Shown here: one piece after another, positions 24,182 to 33,284 of the stretch
Position numbering within the stretch: the first letter of the stretch is position 1
How the letters are laid out: the number at the start of each line of letters is the position of its first letter
Translations under genes and position numbers: made by a program
Origin: Chryseobacterium gleum
GTDB taxonomy: Bacteria > Bacteroidota > Bacteroidia > Flavobacteriales > Flavobacteriaceae
DNA length: 37,402 bases
Direction: 5' to 3'
NCBI GenBank assembly: GCA_945897915.1
Contig: CAMDGB010000023.1
Coordinates: 1 to 37,402, forward strand
The notes under the pieces: generated by a model
The model's database searches: none
What the model was told of the DNA's origin: nothing
What the model saw: only the letters and a program-made list of their open reading frames with translations

Positions 24182-24973
24182 TTATAAATCTTGCGCATTT
24201 GCAATTAATTCTGCAATATCCATAACTTGAACTAAGCTTTCTTTTTCTTTATTTTTAATCCCGTCGGTTAACATCGTATTACAAAATGGGCAACCAGCAG
24301 CTATAATATCTGGTTGGGTTTCTAAGGCATCTTCTGTTCTTTCGATATTGATATCTTTATCACCTTTTTCTGGTTCTTTAAACATTTGTGCGCCACCAGC
24401 ACCACAACATAAACCATTGGCACGAGAACGTTTCATTTCTACCAATTCAGCATCTAATTTTTGAATTAAATCTCTTGGCGCTTCATAAATATTGTTAGCA
24501 CGACCTAAATAACAAGGGTCGTGAAAAGTAATACGTTTTCCTTTAAATTGACCACCTTCAATAGTTAGTCTTCCAGAATCTAATAATGATTTCAAAAATT
24601 CGGTATGATGTACGACTTCGTATTTTCCACCTAATTCTGGATACTCATTTTTAATGGTATTAAAACAATGTGGACAAGCGGTAACAATTTTTTTAACTTC
24701 ATACGCATTCATGACTTCAATATTCATCATGGCTTGCATTTGAAATAAAAATTCGTTTCCAGCTCTTTTTGCAGCATCACCGGTACAGCTTTCTTCTGTA
24801 CCTAAAACCGCGAAAGGAACGTTGGACTTGTTTAAAATCTTAACAAACGCTTTGGTTATTTTTTTTGCCCTATCATCAAAACTACCCGAACAACCTACCC
24901 AAAACAAAACTTCCGGAGTTTGACCTTGTGCCATCATTTCGGCCATTGTGGGTACTACTAAATTTTCTGACAT
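24182..24973 (-). CDS. CCG-domain Fe-S oxidoreductase subunit (HdrB/LutA-like)
   Basis: 263 residues with two cysteine-rich (CCG) domains. The first holds FWVGCSGSF...CTGDAAKR and TACPHCFNTIKNEYP; the second HDPCYLGRANNIYEAPRD, GLCCGAGGAQMF and AAGCPFCNTMLTDG. Such domains bind unusual 4Fe-4S centres in heterodisulfide reductase B, glycolate oxidase F and LutA. It is probably the soluble partner of the membrane 4Fe-4S protein at 25536-26873: together they would form a split HdrD-like electron-transfer unit. The final electron donor and acceptor are not indicated. Followed within 2 bp by the 160-aa unknown gene. Confidence 0.9.
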   Translation of the reverse strand: MSENLVVPTMAEMMAQGQTPEVLFWVGCSGSFDDRAKKITKAFVKILNKSNVPFAVLGTEESCTGDAAKRAGNEFLFQMQAMMNIEVMNAYEVKKIVTACPHCFNTIKNEYPELGGKYEVVHHTEFLKSLLDSGRLTIEGGQFKGKRITFHDPCYLGRANNIYEAPRDLIQKLDAELVEMKRSRANGLCCGAGGAQMFKEPEKGDKDINIERTEDALETQPDIIAAGCPFCNTMLTDGIKNKEKESLVQVMDIAELIANAQDL

Positions 24974-25024
24974 ACTATATAGTTTACGCTATTTTTTTAA
25001 ATAAAATATTTTATGCAAAGTAAA

Positions 25025-25471
25025 TTAGTTACTCAATTCGTCATCAAAAACTTGAATGGTTACATCTTTATCAATTAAATCTGTAAACTTTCCATTGTAT
25101 CGTGTGGCTTTTACTAAATGATTGTCTATCCAATGGTAATTTCCACCACGTGGTTTTCCCATTACCATTCCGTGATATTTAAAGCCATGTTGTTGTAACC
25201 AAGCTTCAGTTACTTCTCTATGTGCTTCTGTTCGTGATGTAAAAAAGAAAATAATATGACCTTCATCATACCATTTATTTAATGTTTGCAAAGCATCTGG
25301 ATATACATTTGCAGTTGCCATTCTTTCTGGTTCTTCATTTGGAATATCGTCGCAAACTGTTCCGTCAATATCAATAAGATAATTTTTAATTCCTTCTGGT
25401 AAAACAGGACTTAAATGTTCTCCGTTTACTGTTAATTCTTGTAATTTCCCTTCAATTTCTTCTTTCTTCAT
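25025..25471 (-). CDS. Small HAD-superfamily protein
   Basis: 148 residues. HAD motif I is YLIDIDGTVCDD (Asp nucleophile and Asp+2), motif II is FFFTSRTE, and the later KPRGGNYHWIDN and VFDDEL supply the Lys and acidic positions. There is little cap, so this is a minimal phosphatase-type protein, cytoplasmic, with unknown substrate. Homologues have been mislabelled as phosphoheptose isomerase; there is no SIS domain here. It lies between the two Fe-S protein genes, 64 bp after one and 51 bp before the other, which suggests a shared transcript. Confidence 0.85.
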   Translation of the reverse strand: MKKEEIEGKLQELTVNGEHLSPVLPEGIKNYLIDIDGTVCDDIPNEEPERMATANVYPDALQTLNKWYDEGHIIFFFTSRTEAHREVTEAWLQQHGFKYHGMVMGKPRGGNYHWIDNHLVKATRYNGKFTDLIDKDVTIQVFDDELSN

Positions 25472-25535
25472 GCTTTTGGTGTAGTTGTTGTTTTTTTTTA
25501 TTTGATATTGTTATTGATATTTTTATTGAAATTTC

Positions 25536-26873
25536 CTATGCTTCGTTTCTCCAGTTTACTCTATCTTGTTGGTTATATTGCCATGGTGCACCGTTATTTT
25601 CAATATTGGTCATCACAGCGTTTAATTCCATAGGCGCGGCACTTTGTTCCATTACTAAATAACGTCTCATATCCATAATAATTGATAATGGACTAATATT
25701 GATTGGACATTCTTCCACACATGCGTTGCAAGATGTACACGCCCAAAGTTCTTCAGTAGTTATATAATCATTTAATAACGATTTATTATCTGGAATAAAA
25801 ATACCTTTATTGGCATCTATATTTTTTCCAACTTCTTCTAATCTGTCACGTGTATCCATCATGATTTTTCGCGGCGATAATTTCTTACCTGTAATATTTG
25901 CTGGACAAGCTGAAGTACAACGACCACATTCTGTACACGTGTAAGCGTTTAATAATTGCACCCAATTTAAATCTTGCACATCAGAAGCACCAAATTTTGC
26001 TGGAACAGCATCTGGATTAGAAGGTGCAGCAAACGGATCGGCATTTGGATCCATCATTAATTTTACTTCATTCGTTACACTTTCCAAATTGTCGAATTTT
26101 CCTTTTGCATTTAAATCGGCAAAATAGGTATTTGGGAAGGCTAATAAAATATGTAAATGTTTAGAAAAGTATAAATAATTTAAGAAAGCAATTACCATTA
26201 AAAAATGTCCCCACCAGCCTACTCTTTCTAAAATATGTAAGGCACTTTCACTCATTCCACCAAAAATAGCTGGTCCTAAATATTGTGAAACAGAAAAATT
26301 AAAAGAACCAATTCCTTCATAATGAGATTTTCCTAATGAATATAACACTTCATCTGTTCCATTCATAGTAAAAATACATGTTACTAAAACAATTTCCATG
26401 ATTAAGATTAAGTTGGCGTCTTTTGTTGGCCAACCTAACATTTCTGCTTTATTGAATCGTGGCAACTTTAATAAATTTCTTCTCGATAAAAAAGCCAAAG
26501 TACCAAACAAAGCTAATACAGTTAGGATTTCTATGAAACTGATTAAAAACGTATAAAATCCGCCCAAACCTGTTTTAAAAAAACGATGCGTTCCGAAAAG
26601 TCCGTCTACAATAATTTCTAATAATTCAATTTGAGTGATAATAAATGCAGCATATAAAGTAAAATGCAAAATAGCAGGAATAGGTCTGGTAAACATTTTT
26701 TTTTGTCCCAAAGCAATTAATGCCATGTTTTTCCATCGGGCTATAGCATTATCATTTCGATTTACATTTTGACCTAAATTAATATTTCGTATGATTTTTT
26801 TTACATTTTTCACAAAAAAACCAACGCCTATGATTAAGACAAATGCAAAAATAATATTTGGTAAAAAATGCAT
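25536..26873 (-). CDS. Membrane-bound 4Fe-4S electron-transfer protein (HdrC/NarI-like fusion)
   Basis: 445 residues. About six transmembrane helices (starting IIFAFVLIIGVGFFV, later AILHFTLYAAFIITQ, FYTFLISFIEILTVLALFG, LIMEIVLVTCIFTM and HFLMVIAFLNYLYF) make a NarI/HdrE-like module with conserved histidines for haem b. After residue 290 comes a ferredoxin domain with two clusters, CTECGRCTSACP and CTSCNACVEECP. The enzyme would pass electrons between the quinone pool and a CCG-domain partner (24182-24973). It starts 4 bp downstream of the MlaD-like gene's stop codon, so the envelope and redox genes share an mRNA. The physiological substrate is unknown. Confidence 0.9.
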   Translation of the reverse strand: MHFLPNIIFAFVLIIGVGFFVKNVKKIIRNINLGQNVNRNDNAIARWKNMALIALGQKKMFTRPIPAILHFTLYAAFIITQIELLEIIVDGLFGTHRFFKTGLGGFYTFLISFIEILTVLALFGTLAFLSRRNLLKLPRFNKAEMLGWPTKDANLILIMEIVLVTCIFTMNGTDEVLYSLGKSHYEGIGSFNFSVSQYLGPAIFGGMSESALHILERVGWWGHFLMVIAFLNYLYFSKHLHILLAFPNTYFADLNAKGKFDNLESVTNEVKLMMDPNADPFAAPSNPDAVPAKFGASDVQDLNWVQLLNAYTCTECGRCTSACPANITGKKLSPRKIMMDTRDRLEEVGKNIDANKGIFIPDNKSLLNDYITTEELWACTSCNACVEECPINISPLSIIMDMRRYLVMEQSAAPMELNAVMTNIENNGAPWQYNQQDRVNWRNEA

Positions 26874-26877
26874 ATAT

Positions 26878-27846
26878 TTAGTTTTTAGGTTGTTCGGTTT
26901 TTGGTTCTGCGACAGGCGTTACGTAAGGTTTGTTTTTCTTTCCAAAAACACTCACATTTACATAACGAGTAGGATTTAATCGTAAATCTTGCAAAAGTAA
27001 TTCTAATTCTTTAGAGGTTTTAGTTAGGTTGGTATACATGGCATCGTCATTTAATAATTTACCCAATGAACCTTTACCTTGTTCTAAATTAGCCAAAATT
27101 CCGTTAACATTGGATAATGTAGCTTCTAATTTTTTGACTGTTGCTCCTAAATTCGCTTTTTCTAAAGAAGTAGTCATAGTATTTAAATTATCAGATGTTT
27201 TTTCGAAATTAGATAAAGTTGTGTTTAATTTCGATTTATTTTCTGATAAAATTTCATTTGCATTTTTTGAAATTTCACTAAATTCAGACATTGTTATTTC
27301 TAAAGAAGCAATTGAAGCTTTTAATTTTTGTTGTGTGGAAGCGTCTAAAGTAGCGTTTAAATTTTCAATTAATTTATTCGCATTTTCAAGTAAGACTTCA
27401 ACTTTATCTTTTACGGGACCGATTTGATTGGCTAATTCGGCAGTTAACCCTAATTTGTTAGATGTTTTAAGCGTATCAGAAGATTGCGTATAATTTGTAT
27501 CTGAAAAGTTATTGATGATTGCAATTTCTCGACCTCCAATTAAGCCTGAATCCATAATTTGAGCCACACTAGATTTGGCAATTTTAATTTCTTCATTCGT
27601 AATTATTAATTCTACTTTCATTTTACCGTCGGGTAACATTTCAATAGCGTTTACTTTTCCAATAATTAATCCGTTTATAGTAACTGGTGCAGAAACAACC
27701 AAACCAGCCACATTATCGTATACAGCATATAATTTAGTACTAGTATCAAATAAATTTTTACCTTTTAAAAAAGCAAAACCCCAGTAAAACAATACTATAG
27801 ATAAAATAACTAATACGGCGACTTTAATTTCTTTTGTGAATTTCAT
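26878..27846 (-). CDS. MlaD/MCE family lipid-transport protein
   Basis: 322 residues. A short cytoplasmic start, one transmembrane anchor (VAVLVILSIVLFYWGFAFL, residues 9-27), a periplasmic MCE domain (about 37-115, with LYAVYDNVAGLVVSAPVTING and GLIGGREIAI), then a long helical coiled-coil region rich in Leu, Asn and Ser (140-300), and a short Pro/Lys-rich end. MCE proteins form hexameric rings that pass phospholipids between membranes. The ATPase and permease (MlaF/E) are not in the window. It lies between the amidase pair and the Fe-S block and next to lptD, all envelope genes. Confidence 0.92.
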   Translation of the reverse strand: MKFTKEIKVAVLVILSIVLFYWGFAFLKGKNLFDTSTKLYAVYDNVAGLVVSAPVTINGLIIGKVNAIEMLPDGKMKVELIITNEEIKIAKSSVAQIMDSGLIGGREIAIINNFSDTNYTQSSDTLKTSNKLGLTAELANQIGPVKDKVEVLLENANKLIENLNATLDASTQQKLKASIASLEITMSEFSEISKNANEILSENKSKLNTTLSNFEKTSDNLNTMTTSLEKANLGATVKKLEATLSNVNGILANLEQGKGSLGKLLNDDAMYTNLTKTSKELELLLQDLRLNPTRYVNVSVFGKKNKPYVTPVAEPKTEQPKN

Positions 27847-27916
27847 AAGGGATATTTGTCTTTTAACTAGTGCTTTTTAAAAAAATAATTTCAAAATACA
27901 ATAGGTTTTAATGATA

Positions 27917-27924
27917 CAAAAATA
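27917..27924 (-). promoter_or_regulatory. Possible -7 element upstream of the MlaD-like gene
   Basis: The minus strand reads TATTTTTG, a full TAnnTTTG match, 70 bases before the ATG at 27846. No TTG is found at -33, so an internal promoter is only possible. Confidence 0.3.
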
Positions 27925-27931
27925 ACATTAT

Positions 27932-29020
27932 TTATTTGATTGCCTCGCTTAATTTAATTTTTTTACCATTTTTTAAAGGTACTATAAATGAAGAAGAATA
28001 GCCTTTTGCTTTTGCCTCTTCAAGCAATTCTTTTGCCTTTGTATAAGAGGAAGTATTACCATAAAAATATTTATAAATGGTGTTTTCTTTTTCAACTGAA
28101 ATAGTACTTAATCCTTTAAAATTCTTAGGTAATATTTCTAAATTTTTAGCACTTGCAGAAATTTGAATTTTAAAAGTAATACCTTCTAAAGCCGCTTTGT
28201 TTTCTGAAGTTAGTTTTGTATCTGCCTTTTTAGGTTCTTCTTTTTTAACTGAAGTAGCTGTCTCTATTTTAAAAAAATCATCTCTATATCCTAAAATTGC
28301 TTTTGAAATAGCTTCTGCCAGTTTATTTTGTCCATCTTCTGAATTTAAAAAAGCACCTTCTGGTTTGTTAGATACAAATCCCATTTCAATAAGTACACGA
28401 GGCATAATAATTTTTCTTAACACCAAAAATCCAGCTTGTTTAACGCCTCTATTTTTACTTGTTGTGAATTTTGTAAATGCCTGTTGTACTTTTCCTGCAA
28501 TATCAATACTTTGCTGAATATTTTCTTCTTGCATGATAGAAATTCCCATCACCGATTCGGGTGATTTTGGATCAAAACCATCGTATTTTATTTTATAATC
28601 GCTTTCCAAAGTTACTACGGCATTTTCCTTTTTGGCTACTTCTAAATTGGCTGCATTTCGGGTAACTCCCATCACATAAGTTTCATTACCTGATGCCTCT
28701 TGATTGTCATTTGCATTACAATGCATTGAAACAAATAAATGCCCTTTTGATCTATTTGCAATATTGGCTCGCTCGTTTAATTCGATGAAAACATCAGTTT
28801 TTCTGGTATAAACTACTTCTATATTTGATTCTTTAGCTAAAATTTCTCCTACTTTAAGAACAATATTAAGTGAAATTTTCTTTTCAATATTTCCGTGATA
28901 CGTTGCGCCATAATCTTTACCTCCATGACCAGCATCTAAAACAACTTTGAATTTTTTAGTTTGTGCTTTAAATGATATAGAAAATAAGCATAAAAATAAT
29001 AGTACTATCGATTTTTTCAT
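27932..29020 (-). CDS. Secreted N-acetylmuramoyl-L-alanine amidase, second copy
   Basis: 362 residues from the ATG at 29020 (MKKSIVLLFLCLFSI); a reading from 29041 adds seven residues before the signal peptide. The Amidase_3 zinc domain has VLDAGHGGKDYGAT, the metal Glu region after EKKISLNIVLKVG, HLFVSMHCNAND and the catalytic Glu in RVLIEMGFVSN. A Lys/Glu-rich linker leads to a SPOR-like C-terminal domain (FKIQISASAKNLE, YKYFYGNTSSYTKAKELL), which may bind denuded glycan at division sites. It cuts the stem peptide from MurNAc in the periplasm. It follows its paralogue by 4 bp. Confidence 0.92.
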   Translation of the reverse strand: MKKSIVLLFLCLFSISFKAQTKKFKVVLDAGHGGKDYGATYHGNIEKKISLNIVLKVGEILAKESNIEVVYTRKTDVFIELNERANIANRSKGHLFVSMHCNANDNQEASGNETYVMGVTRNAANLEVAKKENAVVTLESDYKIKYDGFDPKSPESVMGISIMQEENIQQSIDIAGKVQQAFTKFTTSKNRGVKQAGFLVLRKIIMPRVLIEMGFVSNKPEGAFLNSEDGQNKLAEAISKAILGYRDDFFKIETATSVKKEEPKKADTKLTSENKAALEGITFKIQISASAKNLEILPKNFKGLSTISVEKENTIYKYFYGNTSSYTKAKELLEEAKAKGYSSSFIVPLKNGKKIKLSEAIK

Positions 29021-29024
29021 AAAT

Positions 29025-30113
29025 TTAATTTGGTGCAACAATAAAAGCTGTTTTATATCCCTTTAACTTAGCTTCTGTAAGAAATTTTTTACAAGCTTCT
29101 AAAGTTCCTTGTCCGTAATAATATTTGTAACCTCCATTTACTTCAATCATAGTTACATTAGCTAAACCATTAAAATTTTCCGAAGTTAATTCCAATTTTT
29201 TTGTACTATAACTAATTTGCACTTTATATGCTAATTCACTAGGAATAAATGGTTCAGGAGCTAAATCATCAACTTTTATTGAATCAACAGCAGTTTCCGT
29301 AAAAGGTAATTCTTCAACGACTACGGGTTCTTTAATTTGTAATACGTTTGGAGGTGTATTCGTTCCTTTAACATTATTTTTATATTCAATAATTGAACGT
29401 GCAATAATTTGAGAATAATTTGATTTTCCTTCCTCCGATTTCATATATTTGGATTCTTCCAAATTACTTAAAAAACCTAATTCTATTAGTACACCTGGCA
29501 TTACAGTAGCATCTAATACCCAAAGTGGTTGTTGGTGCATGCCTAAATCTTTTCTGTCTAATGAATTTTTAAAATAACTTTGAACTCCACTTGCAAAATT
29601 AATACTCTGCATTAACGTTTCTTCTTGGATGATGCGTAATCCTATTTGTGTGTTGGGATTATTAGGATCAAAACCTTCGTATTTTTCTTTAAAATTATCT
29701 TCTAAAGAAATTACAGCATTCTCAGCTTTTGCAATTTCAAAATTCATTCCTGCACGAGACAGTCCCATAACCAAAGTCATTGCGCCATATGGTTTTGGAG
29801 ATACTGACGAATTACAATGCACGGAAACAAATAAGTCTGCCTCAAAATCATTAGCAATTTTTGCTCTATCTTTTAGAGGAATAAAAACATCTGTTGTACG
29901 GGTATATTTTATATTAAAATCTGGATAGGATTCTAATATTTTTCCAATTCGTAATACCACATCTAAAGCAATTAGTTTTTCAATGCAACCATTCTTTGCT
30001 GCACCAGGATCTTTCCCACCATGCCCGGCATCTAAAACCACTTTAAATTTCTTTTCTTGCGCTATTGAAAAGACAGATAAAAAGATAAATATAGTTACTA
30101 GTATTTTTTTCAT
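29025..30113 (-). CDS. Secreted N-acetylmuramoyl-L-alanine amidase, first copy
   Basis: 362 residues. A signal peptide (MKKILVTIFIFLSVFSIAQ), then an Amidase_3 domain with VLDAGHGGKDPGAAKNG, LFVSVHCNSSV and VLIELGFLSNLEE carrying the zinc His/Glu/His and catalytic Glu positions, then a Pro/Glu-rich linker (about 255-285) and a SPOR-like tail (YKVQISYSTKKLE, YKYYYGQGTLEACKKFL). The same layout as the next gene points to tandem duplication, but the linker and many surface positions have diverged. The promoter at 30225-30255 starts inside the divergent lptD gene. Periplasmic role in cell separation is inferred from the family. Confidence 0.93.
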   Translation of the reverse strand: MKKILVTIFIFLSVFSIAQEKKFKVVLDAGHGGKDPGAAKNGCIEKLIALDVVLRIGKILESYPDFNIKYTRTTDVFIPLKDRAKIANDFEADLFVSVHCNSSVSPKPYGAMTLVMGLSRAGMNFEIAKAENAVISLEDNFKEKYEGFDPNNPNTQIGLRIIQEETLMQSINFASGVQSYFKNSLDRKDLGMHQQPLWVLDATVMPGVLIELGFLSNLEESKYMKSEEGKSNYSQIIARSIIEYKNNVKGTNTPPNVLQIKEPVVVEELPFTETAVDSIKVDDLAPEPFIPSELAYKVQISYSTKKLELTSENFNGLANVTMIEVNGGYKYYYGQGTLEACKKFLTEAKLKGYKTAFIVAPN

Positions 30114-30189
30114 ATGAGATTAATTATTTTCAGTTGTTTCAAATACGTTATAATTTTATTAAATAATTAATTTTAACAAAAAATATACG

Positions 30190-30197
30190 TAAGTTTG
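30190..30197 (+). promoter_or_regulatory. Possible -7 element for lptD-ridA
   Basis: The plus strand reads TAAGTTTG, a full TAnnTTTG match, 47 bases before the TTG start at 30245. A -33 TTG is not evident, so support is limited to the -7 half. Confidence 0.4.
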
Positions 30198-30224
30198 ACC
30201 CTACAAAAACCGAACCATTTTTTA

Positions 30225-30255
30225 CAAAAATAGTATTTATAGATTTGAGTACAAA
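30225..30255 (-). promoter_or_regulatory. Promoter of the amidase operon, overlapping the lptD start
   Basis: On the minus strand TTTG (plus 30252-30255) is followed after 19 bases by TATTTTTG (plus 30225-30232), a full promoter match. Transcription would start near 30218 and give a leader of about 105 bases before the ATG at 30113. The -33 element lies within the first codons of lptD. Confidence 0.6.
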
Positions 30256-32863
30256 GATTAATCATATCGTTTTTTTATTTTTTTTTCTAATTGTTAATAA
30301 TTTAGAAATTTACAGTCAAAACACTTCTCAAAAAGATAGCGTGCAACTGAATGTAAATGAATTAGTTGCAACCAAAACAGCTATAAAGAAAGATACTACA
30401 AAAAAACCTCTTTTAGAAGGTATAGTTAATCGTAAAGCGAAAGATTATGAAAGGATGGACCAAAGAAAAAAAAGGTTAACACTTTATAACGAAGCAGAAC
30501 TTCATTACCAAGATTTCATACTAAAATCGGGAATTATTGTTTTAGATTACGAAAAAAACGAAGTATATGCCGGAAGATTAAAAGATAGCTCTGGCGTATA
30601 TTCTCAATTTCCATATTTCAAACAAGGTGAAAATATTATTGAACCCGATTCTATTCGATTTAATACAAAAACAGGAAAAGCACAAATTTGGAATACAAGA
30701 AGTAAACAAGGCGAAATGTTTCTTAAATCTGAAATTTCAAAAAGAGAAAACGACTCTGTTATTTTTTTTAAAAAAGCACGGTTTACAACTTCAGAAAACA
30801 AAGAAAATCCAGAATTTTATTTTTTAGCGTACAAAGCTAAATTGGTTCCAAAAAAGAAATTTGTAACCGGTTTAACTCACATGTACATTGCTAATGTGCC
30901 TACTCCTATTGGCGTCCCTTTTTCATTTTTCCCAATGACTAATAAAAACACCTCTGGAGTAATTATGCCTACACCTGGACAAAATAATGACCGGGGTTAT
31001 TTTTTACAAAATGGCGGCTATTATTTTGCCTTAAGTGATTATTATGATTTGGCACTTTTGGGAGATTATTATACCAACGGTAGTTATGCTCTTCGTTCCG
31101 AAACATCGTATGCTAAGAAATACAAATTTAGCGGAAACTTACAAGTTAGGTATGAAAATCAGGTATTGGGGGAAAAAGGTTTTCCGGGATATGCTAGAAC
31201 CAATCAGTATAATATTCAATGGTCGCACAGTCAAGATTCAAAAGCTTCTGCAAACTCTAGATTTTCATCTTCTGTAAATTTTGGTAGTAGTAAATATTTT
31301 CGTCAATCTATAAATTTAGTAAATGTTGGATCCAATTTAAATAACACATTAAGTTCTTCCATTAGTTATTCTAAAACAGTGCCAATTGTGCCGTTGGTAA
31401 ATTTTTCTGTGGCCGTAACACACAATCAAAATACAAATACTGAAATTGTAAATTTAACGTTGCCATCATTTAATGCAAGTGTGGATAGAATTTTTCCTTT
31501 TGCCAAACAAGATGGAATAAAAAAAGGTATTTTCCAAAATATTAATTTTCAATATGGATTAAGAGGTGATAATAGAATTTCAACCAAAGAAGAATTTCTA
31601 TTTAAATCAGAAATGTTTGATACTGCCTTAGCTGGAATTGCACATACTATTCCTATTACCACAAATTTTAAAATTTTTAAACATTTTAGTGTTTCAGCAG
31701 GTACTGCATTTTCAGAAAACTGGGTATTTAATACCAATGAAAAAATATTTAATACTGCAACTAATAAAGAAGAAATAGTTAGAAAAAACGGTTTTGATTC
31801 TTATCGGACTTATAATTTTTCTACAAGTATTGGAACTACTATTTATGGAACTTATACGTTTAAAGAAACCAACAAAATTCAAGCGCTTAGACATTTAATC
31901 CGACCAAGTATTTCTTATGGTTATACACCAAGTTTTGAGCGATATTACGACCAATATCAAGACAATTTAGGAAATTATATAAGCTACAGTAGATTTGAAA
32001 ACACATTATTGGGTGCGCCTGGATTAGGAGTTGCCAATTCAATCGGTTTTGGGATTTCTAACTCTTTGGAAGCAAAAGTATTAGATGCAGCAAGTAAAAA
32101 AGGAGATACTAAAAAAGTATCCTTATTAAATCAGTTTAACTTTTCTACGAGTTATAATTTAACTGCTGAAGAATTTAAATTAGAGCCCATTAGTTTTATT
32201 GGAGGAACTACTTTATTGGATAATAAATTAGGTGTTAATTTTGGTGCCCGATTTGACCCGTATGATTTAGATAGTAATAACGAACGAATAAATGAATTTA
32301 GTATCAACAATGGAAATGGTTTAGCTAGAATGACGAGTTCAAACATTACTCTAAATTATTCCGTGAGCAGTAATGAATTTGGCGGAAAAAAAGAATCTAA
32401 ACAAACGGTTCAAAATGGTGGTCGTAAAGATGATTTATTTGGTTCGGCTACGGATTTAAGTAACCAAGATGAAAGTTTATTTAAAAAAGATGATGCAAAA
32501 AAACAACAAACAGAACTATATAATTACAAATTTCCTTGGGATTTACAAATTGCTTATTCTTTAACCTTTAGTAATAATGCAAGTCAACGTGAAATAACTA
32601 CAAATTCTGTAATGATTTCAGGAAATATTGATATGGCTGTAAAATGGAAAATGGGATTTTCATCGGGTTATGATTTTGCACAAAAAGGAATTTCATTCAC
32701 ACAACTTCGATTTGAAAGAGATTTAGAAAGCTGGCGAATGAGTTTTAGTATTGTGCCAATTGGAGTATATTCCTACTGGAATTTCTTTATTGGAATTAAA
32801 TCATCAATATTAAGTGATATCAAATGGGACAAACGTAATCTACCTGATCCAAGACTGAGATAA
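30245..32863 (+). CDS. lptD: Putative LPS-assembly outer-membrane protein LptD, TTG start
   Basis: 872 residues. A signal peptide (residues 1-25, ending YSQ), a region rich in Lys, an OstA/LptA-like N-terminal domain (about 80-230, with HYQDFILKSGIIVLDYEKNE and DSIRFNTKTGKAQIWNTRS), then a long beta-barrel with alternating aromatic strands. Middle motifs VPTPIGVPFSFFPM and SGVIMPTPGQN fit the Bacteroidota LptD branch. The role is insertion of lipopolysaccharide into the outer leaflet. The start is TTG at 30245; I see no ATG that would preserve the signal peptide. ridA follows by 22 bp. The DNA around the start also carries the divergent amidase promoter. Confidence 0.88.
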   Translation: MSTKINHIVFLFFFLIVNNLEIYSQNTSQKDSVQLNVNELVATKTAIKKDTTKKPLLEGIVNRKAKDYERMDQRKKRLTLYNEAELHYQDFILKSGIIVLDYEKNEVYAGRLKDSSGVYSQFPYFKQGENIIEPDSIRFNTKTGKAQIWNTRSKQGEMFLKSEISKRENDSVIFFKKARFTTSENKENPEFYFLAYKAKLVPKKKFVTGLTHMYIANVPTPIGVPFSFFPMTNKNTSGVIMPTPGQNNDRGYFLQNGGYYFALSDYYDLALLGDYYTNGSYALRSETSYAKKYKFSGNLQVRYENQVLGEKGFPGYARTNQYNIQWSHSQDSKASANSRFSSSVNFGSSKYFRQSINLVNVGSNLNNTLSSSISYSKTVPIVPLVNFSVAVTHNQNTNTEIVNLTLPSFNASVDRIFPFAKQDGIKKGIFQNINFQYGLRGDNRISTKEEFLFKSEMFDTALAGIAHTIPITTNFKIFKHFSVSAGTAFSENWVFNTNEKIFNTATNKEEIVRKNGFDSYRTYNFSTSIGTTIYGTYTFKETNKIQALRHLIRPSISYGYTPSFERYYDQYQDNLGNYISYSRFENTLLGAPGLGVANSIGFGISNSLEAKVLDAASKKGDTKKVSLLNQFNFSTSYNLTAEEFKLEPISFIGGTTLLDNKLGVNFGARFDPYDLDSNNERINEFSINNGNGLARMTSSNITLNYSVSSNEFGGKKESKQTVQNGGRKDDLFGSATDLSNQDESLFKKDDAKKQQTELYNYKFPWDLQIAYSLTFSNNASQREITTNSVMISGNIDMAVKWKMGFSSGYDFAQKGISFTQLRFERDLESWRMSFSIVPIGVYSYWNFFIGIKSSILSDIKWDKRNLPDPRLR

Positions 32864-32885
32864 TTAGATTAAAACAAAAAACAAA

Positions 32886-33266
32886 ATGAAAAAAATAATA
32901 TTCACAGAAAAAGCTCCTGCGCCAATTGGTCCTTATAATCAAGCTGTTTTGGTTGGAAACATGTTATATACTTCAGGTCAAATTGCAATAAATCCTGCCA
33001 CAAACGAATTGGTTTTAGACAATATTGAAACCGAAACCAAACAAGTTATGGAAAATCTTAAAGCCGTTTTAGAAGCTGCAGAAATGACTTTTGAAAACGT
33101 AATAAAAGTGTCTATTTTTATTAGCGACATGAATAACTTTTCAAAAATAAATACTTTTTATGGTGCTTATTTTAATGAAGCAACTGCACCTGCAAGAGAA
33201 ACCGTTCAGGTGGCAGGTTTGCCAAAAAATGTAAATGTTGAAATTTCAGCAATTGCAGTTAGATAA
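32886..33266 (+). CDS. ridA: RidA family reactive-intermediate deaminase
   Basis: 126 residues, the normal length. RidA hydrolyses reactive enamine/imine intermediates from PLP enzymes such as threonine dehydratase. Typical segments: APAPIGPYNQAVLVGNMLYTSGQIA, the catalytic Arg in APARETVQVAGLP and the closing Glu in VEISAIAVR. Trimeric, cytoplasmic. The ATG at 32886 follows aaaacaaa. It shares the lptD transcript; there are only 8 bp between its end and the convergent fibre gene. Confidence 0.96.
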   Translation: MKKIIFTEKAPAPIGPYNQAVLVGNMLYTSGQIAINPATNELVLDNIETETKQVMENLKAVLEAAEMTFENVIKVSIFISDMNNFSKINTFYGAYFNEATAPARETVQVAGLPKNVNVEISAIAVR

Positions 33267-33267
33267 T

Positions 33268-33284
33268 ACTTTTATTATAAAAGT
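33268..33284. terminator. Small hairpin between convergent ridA and fibre gene
   Basis: ACTTTTA (33268-33274) and TAAAAGT (33278-33284) form a 7-bp AT-rich stem. The 3-base loop (33275-33277) is the stop codon of the minus-strand gene. It is weak, GC-poor and lacks a clear U tract, so a terminator role is only possible. Confidence 0.3.

Noticed and set aside
27029..27787. Plus-strand frames antisense to the MlaD-like gene
   Set aside because: The minus-strand gene has a clear MCE domain and coiled coil; the opposite frames are compositional shadows.
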